From Brucepastera parasyntrophica (GTDB taxonomy: Bacteria; Spirochaetota; Spirochaetia; Treponematales; Treponemataceae): a stretch of 64,000 nt of DNA. The stretch is taken from NCBI RefSeq assembly GCF_022376835.1, contig NZ_CP084606.1, positions 2,288,501-2,352,500 on the forward strand, in the 5' to 3' direction. Shown here piece by piece: positions 29,416-37,635 of this stretch; positions within the stretch are counted from its first letter, which is position 1, and every line of letters begins with the position of its first letter. Under the pieces are notes generated by a model that was given only the letters and a program-made list of their open reading frames with translations, was not told the DNA's origin and ran no database searches. The position numbers and the translations under genes are program-made.

Positions 29416-30233
29416 AGCCCCGCTATGCTGGATTTATGCATGTATTTTTTATAGTGCTGATTTCCTTTTTGCCGGTATGCATCTGGTCGGCATATGGAAT
29501 AAAATCCGGATATATAACCATTCAGACAGCTGCGGTTGACATTCTGCGCGGGCTGGCTGCTGTAATTGCGGCTGTATCTCTGGGCTTTATACTCGCCGTT
29601 ATTTTCAGGCGGTTCCCGCGTGTAAAAGATGATCCTGTCTTTCAGTTATTCTTCATATATATAATGCAGACTGCGCTGATAGAGGAAGGATGCAAGATGG
29701 CGGCCAGCCGTCTGTTTTTTTCTGCCGGAACTTCCGCAACGCCTGTAAAAAGATTTTTTGTTCACGCTGTTCTTGTGTCCCTTTCTTTTGCCGCGTTCGA
29801 GAATCTTGCCTATGCTTTTCAGACGCCGTCCGTAACCTTTCTGCGCCTGATAACCGCTGTACCGGTCCATGCAGCCTGCGGCCTGCTCGCCGCAAACTGG
29901 ATTATCAGACATGAGCGGAAAAGCACTGATGACAGCGTGTATCAGGGTAAAATAAAGCACTCCGCCGCAGAGCAGCGGAGTGCTTTTCTCTCCCGTGGAA
30001 TTGGTCTCGGGTTTAATACCATAGAACCTATAAAAACTGCCGCAGATCAGCAGGGTATTAAACCCTCGCCTCGAATAAAAGGCCGCTGGGATTTTTTTAT
30101 TGCGGTGATTCTCCATGGCCTGTATTCATTTTCCATGCCCCTGGGCGGTTTCAGGACGGTACTGGCTTTTGCAATTATCGCTGCGCTGGTATGTTATGCG
30201 TACTATGTGTGGAAACAGGCGGACCGGCCGTAA
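29397..30233 (+). CDS. PrsW-like membrane protease with an in-frame repeat insertion
   Basis: 278 residues from the ATG at 29397, with at least six hydrophobic segments. PrsW-family (intramembrane protease, CPBP-related) motifs: EEGCK (96-100), FENLAY (134-139), a conserved His in VPVHAACG and HGLYSF near the end. PrsW enzymes cleave anti-sigma factors in other bacteria; the target here is unknown. Odd: between the fifth and sixth helices about 44 residues (GKIKHSAAEQRSAF to SPRIKG) are encoded entirely by repeat copy B, with no stop and no frame change. Followed directly by the RACo-like gene. Confidence 0.75.
   Translation: MLVLKAKPRYAGFMHVFFIVLISFLPVCIWSAYGIKSGYITIQTAAVDILRGLAAVIAAVSLGFILAVIFRRFPRVKDDPVFQLFFIYIMQTALIEEGCKMAASRLFFSAGTSATPVKRFFVHAVLVSLSFAAFENLAYAFQTPSVTFLRLITAVPVHAACGLLAANWIIRHERKSTDDSVYQGKIKHSAAEQRSAFLSRGIGLGFNTIEPIKTAADQQGIKPSPRIKGRWDFFIAVILHGLYSFSMPLGGFRTVLAFAIIAALVCYAYYVWKQADRP
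29951..30080 (+). repeat. dispersed two-hairpin repeat element, copy B (inside the PrsW-like gene)
   Basis: First hairpin AAAGCACTCCGC (29954-29965) / GCGGAGTGCTTT (29975-29986) with the same nine-base loop as copy A. Second hairpin GGGTTTAATACC (30009-30020) / GGTATTAAACCC (30054-30065), perfect over 12 bases. End block CCCTCGCCTCGA as in copy A. Against copy A two stem pairs changed on both sides (A-T and T-A to G-C and C-G), so pairing is conserved. The element is translated in frame. Confidence 0.85.
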
Positions 30234-31762
30234 ATGAACCGCTTTGTTGTTTGGGGAAACGGTGAGGACACTCTCTATACCCTGATGCCGCCGGATTTTT
30301 TTTCCGGCATGTGCGGCGGGCAGGGTATCTGCGGCAAATGCCGTGTAACTTTTCTTTCGAAACCTCCCGCACCGGCTGAAAAGGAGAGGGAATTTCTCGG
30401 GACTGAAGAACTGGAAGCTGGCGTCAGACTGGCCTGTTTTTGCCGGCCCGGGAAAAACAGCCATACAATTGCTGTTCCCGAAATCCATTCTCCGGGGCTT
30501 TCCGGCAAAGAAAAAAGCATACGCAGGGAACAGTCCGCACCGCGCGATGGAGATTGCGGAATAGCTATTGATATAGGGACAACAACCATTTCCATGCAAT
30601 TACTGGCAGTTCCCGGAGGGATTGTGCTTGCAGGGAACTCATACCTGAACAGCCAGCGGTATTTCGGCGCTGATGTAATTTCCCGGCTCAAGGCGTCTTC
30701 CGAAGGAAAGGAAACCCGGCTCGGAGAAATGCTCCGGTCTGATATACTGCGGGGAATAGAAAAAATACTTGACGATGCGGAAATCCTTCCGTACAGAATT
30801 GTCCGGATTGTGATAGCCGCCAATACGGTTATGGACCATTTTCTGCTTGGGCTGCCTGTTGCCAGGCTGGGGACGGCCCCCTTTACGCCTTACAGGCTTG
30901 AGTTTCCGGCCGGACGGTTTGACGAGATTTTTAAATCCGGAGAGCGGGACTCCCCGCTTAATGCTGTTCCGGTACAGCTTATGCCATGCATAAGCACATT
31001 CATCGGCGGCGATATTGTGTCGGGCCTGGCTGCGCTGAATATTACGGAAATGGAAGGACCTGTTCTTTTTGCTGATATAGGAACCAACGCCGAAATGGTA
31101 CTGTCGTACCGGGGCGTCCTGCTATGCTGTTCGGCGGCGGCAGGACCCGCTTTTGAGGGCGGCCTTTCCTGCGGGACAGGGACGGTCCCCGGCGCTGTGT
31201 ATTCTGTTTCACTCGAGAATGACCGCTTTGTCTATGAGTATTTTGAAAATGACGGTAAAATTTCCGGACCGCAGGGGCTGTGCGGTTCAGGAGTGATTGA
31301 TTTTGTCGCTGAGTCAGTCCGGGCCGGTCTGATTGATGGCTATGGTATTCCCGCTCCTGTTTTGACGGACAGGGGATACTGCTCGATTCCCCCGGAAAAA
31401 TACGGCTGACCGCCGGCGATATCCGCCAGGTCCTGCTGGCAAAGGCAGCTATCCGGGCGGGTATCCAAGTCCTGATGGATACCGCCGGAATTGCCGCCTC
31501 CGATATTGCCGCCGTGTATCTTGCCGGAAGTTTCGGATACCACCTGAGGGAATCCTCCGTGCTGGAAATAGGACTGTTCCCGGAAGAATTTTCCGGGCGC
31601 ATTTTTTCCGCCGGAAATACTTCACTGGCCGGTGCCGCGGGTGTTCTCTCGGGATATGTCCCTGAACGGCTTTTTGAAAAAATAACCGGGACAAGCCAGC
31701 AGATATCCCTCGCGGATAATCCTTTGTTTAACTCCTGTTTTCTGGACTTTATGAAATTCTGA
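30234..31762 (+). CDS. RACo-like [2Fe-2S] ferredoxin/ASKHA protein (DUF4445), one frameshift
   Basis: Corrected length 509 residues. An N-terminal ferredoxin domain with C27-x5-C33-x2-C36 and C68 (LACFC) should hold a [2Fe-2S] cluster. Then comes an ASKHA-type ATPase-like domain: GIAIDIGTTTISMQL, ANTVMDHFLLG, FADIGTNAEMVL, SAAAGPAFEGG, and a C-terminal AVYLAGSFG block. This is the layout of reductive activators of corrinoid proteins. No corrinoid protein or methyltransferase partner is in the window. The break lies in the A-run 31396-31400; one A more joins IPPEKIRLTAGDIRQVL. It starts at the base after the PrsW-like stop codon. Confidence 0.85.
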
Positions 31763-31831
31763 TTTTACGGCCCGCCGGAGTCCGGCATTTTCCATCGGAA
31801 AAAATCACCTGACAGGACCCAATAGAAATTC

Positions 31832-31976
31832 TTACACAATACAGTGTGTAGGATATGTTTTTTTACACATTGTATTGTGTAAAAAAAACAGCCTGCGTAT
31901 TTCCGTGAATACGTTACGGCAGTCTTACACATACTAATGTGTAGATGTGTTATTCTTTACACATTATATTGTGTGA
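31832..31976. repeat. array 2 of four 20-bp palindromes, NrdR-box-like
   Basis: Copies of TTACACA-N6-TGTGTAA start at 31832, 31863, 31925 and 31957, spaced 31, 62 and 32 bases, that is 3, 6 and 3 helical turns. Same consensus as array 1, more than 9 kb away. It lies 60 bases after the RACo-like gene and some 220 bases before the lrp promoter. Confidence 0.8.
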
Positions 31977-32069
31977 AAAAAAATGGTCTGCACATCACCG
32001 TATGTATGTCTCAGTTTTTACTGTTTGCCGGCCAGACGCCGGCGATTGAAGCGGAAAGCGCGGTGTCGT

Positions 32070-32109
32070 GAGTTGGGAAGCTCACCGCATCCGGTAAGTT
32101 TCCCAACTC
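32070..32109. other. perfect 10-base inverted repeat in a non-coding stretch
   Basis: GAGTTGGGAA (32070-32079) and TTCCCAACTC (32100-32109) with a 20-base loop. The surrounding 31980-32190 is GC-rich compared with array 2 and holds further self-complementary words (AAGGCCTTTTT and AAAGGCCT). No reading frame is convincing, so a structured RNA is possible. Confidence 0.4.
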
Positions 32110-32199
32110 CTTGGCAGGGGCCCGGAAAACCGGGGAACAGGAAGGCCTTTTTCCGTAACAAAGGCCTCTGGGAATTGCGTCCGAGGCCCGTCCTGACTG

Positions 32200-32252
32200 C
32201 TGACAAAGCTTCCTGTTTTGTGTATAGTATTTCTGACTGATACAGTCAGAAA
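32200..32252 (+). promoter_or_regulatory. lrp promoter with palindromic operator at the start point
   Basis: CTGACA (32200-32205), 17-base spacer, TATAGT (32223-32228). Immediately after follows TTTCTGACTG-ATA-CAGTCAGAAA (32230-32252), a perfect palindrome over the expected start point. Autoregulation by the Lrp-type product is the natural reading. Confidence 0.7.
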
Positions 32253-32295
32253 TCCGAAAACGTTTTTGTTTTTGGCATTATTCAAGGAGGCATCT

Positions 32296-32781
32296 ATGCA
32301 GGAAATTCTCGATCTTTTACAAAATGACGCACGTTTATCAGCGGAAGATATTGCCGCAATGACAAAAAAATCCGTAGCAGAGGTTGCCGCCTGTATCGCC
32401 AAGCTGGAAAAAGACGGAGTTATTCTTAAATATACGGCGATTGTTAATCAGGAAAAAATCCAGGCTGAAAAAGATATTGTCCGGGCTGTTATTGAAATCC
32501 AGGTTATGCCTGAACGCGAGCATGGATTTGACGCTCTCGCGGAACGCATTTACCGGTTTCCGCAGGTGAAGTCCCTTTATCTTATGTCCGGCGGATATGA
32601 TCTTCAGGTGATTATTGAAGGCAAAACCCTTAAAGATGTGGCTTTTTTTGTGTCTGAAAAACTCGCTACCCTGAACGGAGTAAAAAGCACAAAAACCCAT
32701 TTTGTTCTCAAAACATATAAAGAAAATGATATAGTGTATGTTGATGAGAAAAAGGACAGCAGGGAAGGAGTCAGTGCATGA
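32296..32781 (+). CDS. Lrp/AsnC family transcriptional regulator
   Basis: 161 residues: N-terminal winged helix (EILDLLQNDARLSAEDIAAMTKKSVAEVAACIAKLEKDGVI) and C-terminal RAM domain (AVIEIQVMPEREHGFDALAERI, LMSGGYDLQVIIEG). Binds DNA as an amino-acid-responsive oligomer. The ATG at 32296 has a perfect AAGGAGG site; the open frame upstream to 32218 lies in the promoter and is not coding. Stop overlaps the ATG of the aminotransferase (ATGA), a common pairing for Lrp-like proteins that control an aminotransferase. Confidence 0.92.
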   Translation: MQEILDLLQNDARLSAEDIAAMTKKSVAEVAACIAKLEKDGVILKYTAIVNQEKIQAEKDIVRAVIEIQVMPEREHGFDALAERIYRFPQVKSLYLMSGGYDLQVIIEGKTLKDVAFFVSEKLATLNGVKSTKTHFVLKTYKENDIVYVDEKKDSREGVSA

Positions 32782-33950
32782 ACAGCAGAGAAGACCGCTT
32801 TTCGCGGAAAATTCTGACAACTCCGCCGTCCCCGATCAGGAAATTTTTTGATCTGATTATAGGCCATGATGATATTATTTCACTTGGTGTGGGTGAGCCT
32901 GACTTTGCTACTCCCTGGTGTATGCGTGAAGAAGCTTTTTACCATCTTGAACAGGGTCATACCTCGTATACATCAAACTGGGGCATTACGGAACTCCGGG
33001 AAGCGATAGCCCGTTATCTGACAAAGTATAATCTTCAGTACAATCCTCTCCGGGAAGTAATTGTTACCATTGGGGTTTCGGAAGCCATTGACGCCGTACT
33101 CCGTTCTATTCTCAATCCGGGCGATGAAGTAATTGTCCCGGAGCCCTGTTATGTTTCATATCAGCCGCTTGTGGAACTGTGCGACGCAAAACTCATCCGG
33201 CTCGATACCGCGCCCGACGGATTTATTCCGACCGCCCGGGCAATTGAAAAGGTCATTACTCCGAAAACAAAAGCCCTTATGCTTTGCAGTCCCAGCAATC
33301 CGACAGGACGGATGATCCCGGGCGAAGAGCTGGAAAAAATAGCCGAAGTTGTTAAGAAGCATAAAATCTGGGTTCTTTCCGACGAGGTATACTGCGAACT
33401 TGTATATGACGGAAGAAAACATGTTTCCATAGGTTCCTTTCCCGGAATGAAGGACTACGCTGTTGTGCTGAACGGGTTTTCAAAGGCCTTTGCCATGACC
33501 GGCTGGCGGATAGGATATCTTGCCTGTTCGGCGGAACTGATGGCCCTGGTTCATAAGCTCCATCAGTATTCCACAATCTGCGCCCCAATCATGAGCCAGT
33601 ATGCCGCCCTTGAGGGCCTCCGCCACGGCGAGGATGAAGTTGAAAAAATGCGGGTTTCCTATCAGCAGCGAAGGAACCTGATGATGAAAGGTTTTGCCGA
33701 TATGGGACTGCCGGTGACGGAACCTGAAGGAGCCTTCTACATTTTTCCCGACATCCGCAAAGCCGGCCTGTCTTCCGAAGATTTTGCGACAAAGCTGATC
33801 CAGGATTACAAGGTCGCCGTGGTACCCGGTACCGCCTTTGGCGCCGGAGCGGAAGGATTTGTCCGCTGCTGCTATGCGACAGAAATCGGCAAACTGAAAG
33901 AGGCTCTCCGTCGCATGAAGCTTATGTTCGATGGCAAGCCCCTGGATTGA
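32778..33950 (+). CDS. class I/II pyridoxal-phosphate aminotransferase
   Basis: 390 residues, fold type I. Seen: SLGVGEPDFATP, YTSNWGITELREAIA, PSNPTGRM, the PLP Lys in NGFSKAFAMTGWRIGY and the C-terminal FVRCCYATE with the substrate carboxylate Arg. Likely an aspartate, alanine or aromatic aminotransferase of the AspC/PatA type; specificity cannot be told. Coupled to lrp by a four-base overlap, so it is the probable main target of that regulator. Confidence 0.9.
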   Translation: MNSREDRFSRKILTTPPSPIRKFFDLIIGHDDIISLGVGEPDFATPWCMREEAFYHLEQGHTSYTSNWGITELREAIARYLTKYNLQYNPLREVIVTIGVSEAIDAVLRSILNPGDEVIVPEPCYVSYQPLVELCDAKLIRLDTAPDGFIPTARAIEKVITPKTKALMLCSPSNPTGRMIPGEELEKIAEVVKKHKIWVLSDEVYCELVYDGRKHVSIGSFPGMKDYAVVLNGFSKAFAMTGWRIGYLACSAELMALVHKLHQYSTICAPIMSQYAALEGLRHGEDEVEKMRVSYQQRRNLMMKGFADMGLPVTEPEGAFYIFPDIRKAGLSSEDFATKLIQDYKVAVVPGTAFGAGAEGFVRCCYATEIGKLKEALRRMKLMFDGKPLD

Positions 33951-34072
33951 TATCTTCTACCGGATGTGTATACACGCCCGGTATAAGAAATTGCGGATAT
34001 ATGTAAGCAGCATATGGTATTTAAACCTGTATGTGTATGAAAAACCGTTTTTATACACACAGGGAAATTTTA

Positions 34073-34100
34073 TTCCCGCCATTACCAGAAATGGCGGGAA
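34073..34100 (+). other. strong hairpin between the aminotransferase and alaX
   Basis: TTCCCGCCATT (34073-34083), six-base loop, AATGGCGGGAA (34090-34100). No T-run follows. Upstream there are also the palindrome GTGTATACAC (33965-33974) and a GTGTAT/ATACAC stem around A/T runs (about 34032-34058). Confidence 0.5.
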
Positions 34101-34127
34101 ATCCGATTGTAAGCCTATGGAGTATAT

Positions 34128-34832
34128 ATGGAATTGTTTTACCAGACTGATTCATATTGCAGAACCCTGGAAACCCTTATTGAAAATATCGACACTTCGG
34201 ATAACTCCGTGCAGTTTGAAAAAACCATTATATATCCGGGAGGGGGAGGGCAGCCCTATGATTTCGCCTTCCTGACCTGCGGGGACAAACGCTATGCGGT
34301 TTCAGGGACAAAGAAAAATGAATTCGGGATATGGTATATTCTCGACGCTCTTCCTCCGTCTCCCGGCGCTCCGGTAACCATGGAAATTGACTGGGACCGC
34401 AGATATGCGTTTATGCGTTCACATACGGCAATGCACATACTCTGCGGGGTTATATGGAGAGACTACCGAAAGGCCGTTACCGGCGGGAACATGGACATCC
34501 TGAAAGGAAGGCTTGATTTCGAGTTTGCCGAACTGAATAAGGATATGCTGCCCGAGCTTGAGCGGAAAGTAAATGAAGAAATAAAAGCCGCCCGTGAAAT
34601 ACAGATTATATTTGCCGATGACAGTACCAACCTGAATGAGCTTATACGGACTAAAGAAAATCTTATACCGAAAGGCGTAGACAACATTCGCCTTATTGAA
34701 ATTACGGGACTTGATACGCAGGCGGACGGCGGGACCCATGTCAAAAATACCAGCGAGGTCGGCTCCATTAAAATTACGGACATAGAAAACAAGGGGAAAA
34801 ACAATAAACGGGTGAAAATGGAAATTACATGA
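34128..34832 (+). CDS. AlaX-type alanyl-tRNA editing protein
   Basis: 234 residues related to the editing domain of AlaRS; removes Ser or Gly from mischarged tRNA-Ala. Seen: an AlaX-M-like N-terminal beta barrel with PGGGGQPYD, the zinc motif HTAMHIL (HxxxH) and DTQADGGTHVKNTSEVG. The second zinc motif has Asp where many editing domains have Cys (CGGTH); I cannot say if metal binding is lost, as DGGTH variants exist in AlaX. GGAG site before the ATG. Confidence 0.85.
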   Translation: MELFYQTDSYCRTLETLIENIDTSDNSVQFEKTIIYPGGGGQPYDFAFLTCGDKRYAVSGTKKNEFGIWYILDALPPSPGAPVTMEIDWDRRYAFMRSHTAMHILCGVIWRDYRKAVTGGNMDILKGRLDFEFAELNKDMLPELERKVNEEIKAAREIQIIFADDSTNLNELIRTKENLIPKGVDNIRLIEITGLDTQADGGTHVKNTSEVGSIKITDIENKGKNNKRVKMEIT

Positions 34833-34978
34833 CAGACGGAGACGTTATCCGCTGATAGTATTCTGCTTTTCGTCCTGAAACAGATATGTTTTTTCTGTAC
34901 GATTTTCCCGGATATTTTTTTCACGTAGTATGTATTCAGAACGGGTTTATTATCCCGACATCGGAAAAAGGAAAACGA

Positions 34979-35383
34979 ATGACAATTGAATATGCCCTGT
35001 CCAGTGATTATGGCTGGCTGCGAAAGCATGACCGGTATGTAGCGGATGAAATACTAAAAACAAAAATAGAACACAGGGAAATATATGTTGTCCGTGACGG
35101 CGACGAGATAACCGGATGGCTCCGGTATAATTTATTCTGGGACCATATTCCTTTCATGAATATGCTGTTCCTGCTTGAACAGTACAGGAATAAAGGAACA
35201 GGAAAGAAACTGGTACAGTTCTGGGAAGATGATATGAGAAAGAAGGGCCACGATCTGGTTTTAACCTCAACACTTTCGGATGAAAGCGCACAGCATTTTT
35301 ACAGAAAGCTCGGCTACGTGGAAAACGGCGCGCTTAAATATCGGGATGAAGCCCTTGAAATAATTTTTTGCAGGAAACTTTAA
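34979..35383 (+). CDS. GNAT family N-acetyltransferase
   Basis: 134 residues, single GNAT domain: MNMLFLLEQYRNKGTGKKLVQFWE holds the acetyl-CoA loop (QYRNKGTG), and SAQHFYRKLGYVENG is the usual C-terminal block. Acceptor unknown. The frame is open from 34886, but the ATG at 34979 with GGAAAA upstream begins the domain. Convergent with the T2SS operon. Confidence 0.85.
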   Translation: MTIEYALSSDYGWLRKHDRYVADEILKTKIEHREIYVVRDGDEITGWLRYNLFWDHIPFMNMLFLLEQYRNKGTGKKLVQFWEDDMRKKGHDLVLTSTLSDESAQHFYRKLGYVENGALKYRDEALEIIFCRKL

Positions 35384-35406
35384 TACAATATCCTTTGTTT
35401 TACCGG

Positions 35407-35826
35407 TTATCTGCTCACACCGTCTCCTGCCGATGCGAATAAAACAGCGCTGCTGTATATTTTTTTTCCGGGCTTTATCCGGTAGGAAACTTCAATGCCA
35501 TGAGCGCTGCCGTTTTTTATCAATATCTTTGTCCCAACAATTTCAACGCCATGGATTTGGTTTTTTTCTTTTATTTCAGTACATAGGGTGTTAGCGGCAG
35601 CAATACTGTTTTCCCAGTACGGGAAAACTTCATGCTCTATCCTGTCCCGTAATTGCTGATCACAGTATAAGCTGATCCACGCTTCACGCATTGAAATTAG
35701 TGCTGTTTCATTATTGCCTGCGCCGTTTATAAATGCCGCGCAGACGGCGCCGGTTACAAGCAATACCAAAACTATGGACACAAGGGTTTCAATAAATGTA
35801 AATCCTCCTGTCCCATCATCTCGCAT
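35407..35826 (-). CDS. T2SS minor pseudopilin (GspI/GspJ-like)
   Basis: 139 residues with a prepilin-type N-terminus GFTFIETLVSIVLVLLVTGAV after a short charged leader; Gly-Phe cleavage site and Glu at +5 are present. The rest is a small globular domain. Likely part of the pseudopilus tip. Which minor pseudopilin it is cannot be decided by eye. Overlaps the preceding gene by 11 bases. Confidence 0.7.
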   Translation of the reverse strand: MRDDGTGGFTFIETLVSIVLVLLVTGAVCAAFINGAGNNETALISMREAWISLYCDQQLRDRIEHEVFPYWENSIAAANTLCTEIKEKNQIHGVEIVGTKILIKNGSAHGIEVSYRIKPGKKIYSSAVLFASAGDGVSR

Positions 35827-36019
35827 ATAATTCCCTGTATGTTTCCGAATTGCGTTCGGAAATAATCCGTTCAGCTTTGTCTCTGATATTTCCGCTTTGT
35901 TTTATTAATGAAGCGCCAATGATTAACAATGCTGACAGGACCAACAGGATAGCTGTTGAAGCAATCAAAGTGCGGAGCAGTATAAATCCGCTAGTTTTCC
36001 CATGATGAGATGTCTGCAT
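35816..36019 (-). CDS. short pseudopilin-like protein with Arg at the +5 position
   Basis: 67 residues from the ATG at 36019, chosen for its GAGGGAG site. Leader MQTSHHGKTSG, then FILLRTLIASTAILLVLSALL, the hydrophobic helix of a pseudopilin, and a short charged tail. The usual Glu at mature position 5 is replaced by Arg, and there is almost no globular domain. Its place in the operon (after gspG) fits GspH or GspI. Overlaps gspG by 29 bases. It may be a divergent minor pseudopilin or a helper peptide. Confidence 0.6.
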   Translation of the reverse strand: MQTSHHGKTSGFILLRTLIASTAILLVLSALLIIGASLIKQSGNIRDKAERIISERNSETYRELYAR

Positions 36020-36437
36020 TTGCTCCCTCTCCGCCTTCTTTTTTATCTGCGCCATAGGATTTTATACCGTACAGATTACCGTCCACGCCAGGTACAATAT
36101 ACAGATATTGATTCCCCCAGGGGTCCGGAGGAATATCTTTATACAGATACGGTCCGTTCCATGAACTGCTTACCGGCTCAATTACCGGTTTTATTCTGAG
36201 GGCACGCAGCCCCTGCTCCTCTGTCGGATACATACCACAATCGATATAATAAGCTTCGAGGGCAACGCAAAAGGAATCTATTTGCGCCTGTGCGGCCGCG
36301 CGGCGAGCCCGTTCCAGACTGTTAACTGCCATAAATCCGACTGAGGCCGTGAGCATAAGAACAATCGCGATAACAATAAGTGTTTCCATGAAGGTCCAGC
36401 CTTCATCACCCGAATATTGATAGTTCTTTTTTTTCAT
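35991..36437 (-). CDS. gspG: T2SS major pseudopilin GspG
   Basis: 148 residues. Leader ending in DEG, mature start WTFMETLIVIAIVLML with Glu at +5. GspG hallmarks: IDCGMYPTEEQGLRAL, PPDPWGNQYLY and the C-terminal calcium-site region SYGADKKEGGEGANADI. The residue after the cleavage Gly is Trp, not the usual Phe or Met. Start at 36437 has a perfect GGAGG site inside the end of gspF. Confidence 0.9.
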   Translation of the reverse strand: MKKKNYQYSGDEGWTFMETLIVIAIVLMLTASVGFMAVNSLERARRAAAQAQIDSFCVALEAYYIDCGMYPTEEQGLRALRIKPVIEPVSSSWNGPYLYKDIPPDPWGNQYLYIVPGVDGNLYGIKSYGADKKEGGEGANADISSWEN

Positions 36438-36438
36438 A

Positions 36439-37635
36439 TTATATACCTCCGATAAGAGAAAAAATGGGTAGAACAAGCCTCCAGATCAGAAGGATCACAA
36501 TAATTCCCGCTATCAGAATAAATACAGGCTGGGCTGTGGCTACAACATTTGAAACAATCTGGTTTGATTCATGTTCAAAGTAGGAATGAATTTGGGAAAA
36601 GGCGTTTTCGACTGATCCTGTCTGTTCCCCGATACCAATCCATGTGGTAATATAGTCGGGAAAAACTTTCTGTGTTTTAAAAGCCTGCGTAATAGGCTTT
36701 CCCTCTGCGATATCGTTTATGCTGTTTTCCAGAGCTTTTCTGAAAGCCGTATTCGGCACAACTTCTTTTGATTTTTCCAGCGCCTGCATAAAAGGTATGC
36801 CCGCCGAACAAAGCATTTCCATAGAGAAAGCAAAATCGCTGGTATAGAACGTTTTCAAAGCTGCGCCTGCCACAGGGACCCTCAGCAAAAGACCGTCAAT
36901 GGATAAGGCAAAAGAGGGTGAGTAAGAGCGCAGTAAGGCAGCAAAAATGACTAACAATACTATTATGCCAATCGCCCCGAAAATGTACCATAACGAATTC
37001 GTAAACCGGTCAAAGCTGCCGCCTAATTGTTCTATGCCTGCCTCTGTATTGAATACTTCAAAAATTATCCGTATACGCGGCAGCACAAAAATAAGTATGA
37101 AAAAAATTATTGCGACTGCTGTAATACAAACCATGACAGGATATGTAAGAGACTGAAGGATTTTCTGTTTGACCTCCCGTTTCCGTTTGAGATATGCAGT
37201 CAACCTGGAAAAAACCTTTTGAACCGATCCTGTCATTTCTCCGATCCTGACCAGAGCTATATATAATGGTGAAAAGGATGGAGCAAAAAGCGACAACGCG
37301 TTGTAAAATCTTCCGCCTTCAAGAATTATGCGCTGCAATTCTTCACATAGCCAGGCAAGCCGTTTTTTTCCGCTTGTTGCCGCGCATACTGAAAGCGAAT
37401 CCTGTATTGATAAGCCTGATGATAACAGCGCTGAAAGCGATTCCGTGAATTGCAACACCAGTTCATTGGTAATATGGTTTCTGATTTTATATTTCTGTAC
37501 CCTGATTTCAGAATAACGTATGAGAATTAATGACGTCCCCTGAAAACTTCGGCAAAGCATTTCCTCATTTTCGGCTGTTATAACGCGTTCGCTTTCTTCA
37601 CCTGTATCCGAAACTACTACGCAACGGTATTGCAT
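36439..37635 (-). CDS. gspF: T2SS inner-membrane platform protein GspF
   Basis: 398 residues, with two similar GspF domains (about 55-180 and 260-385) and three transmembrane helices (AIIFFILIFVLP, IFGAIGIIVLLVIFAALL, VFILIAGIIVILLIWRLVLP). Typical: FTESLSALLSSGLSIQDSL and SMEMLCSAGIPFMQALEKS. The polytopic base that links the ATPase to the pseudopilus. Overlaps gspE by 19 bases; gspG starts one base after its stop. Confidence 0.93.
   Translation of the reverse strand: MQYRCVVVSDTGEESERVITAENEEMLCRSFQGTSLILIRYSEIRVQKYKIRNHITNELVLQFTESLSALLSSGLSIQDSLSVCAATSGKKRLAWLCEELQRIILEGGRFYNALSLFAPSFSPLYIALVRIGEMTGSVQKVFSRLTAYLKRKREVKQKILQSLTYPVMVCITAVAIIFFILIFVLPRIRIIFEVFNTEAGIEQLGGSFDRFTNSLWYIFGAIGIIVLLVIFAALLRSYSPSFALSIDGLLLRVPVAGAALKTFYTSDFAFSMEMLCSAGIPFMQALEKSKEVVPNTAFRKALENSINDIAEGKPITQAFKTQKVFPDYITTWIGIGEQTGSVENAFSQIHSYFEHESNQIVSNVVATAQPVFILIAGIIVILLIWRLVLPIFSLIGGI

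Noticed and set aside
22341..31976. CRP/FNR-type sites
   Set aside because: The arms are ACACA-N6-TGTGT, the reverse order of TGTGA-N6-TCACA; the NrdR box is a better match.
32218..32295. Upstream start for lrp
   Set aside because: The segment is the promoter and operator; the ATG at 32296 has a perfect AAGGAGG site.
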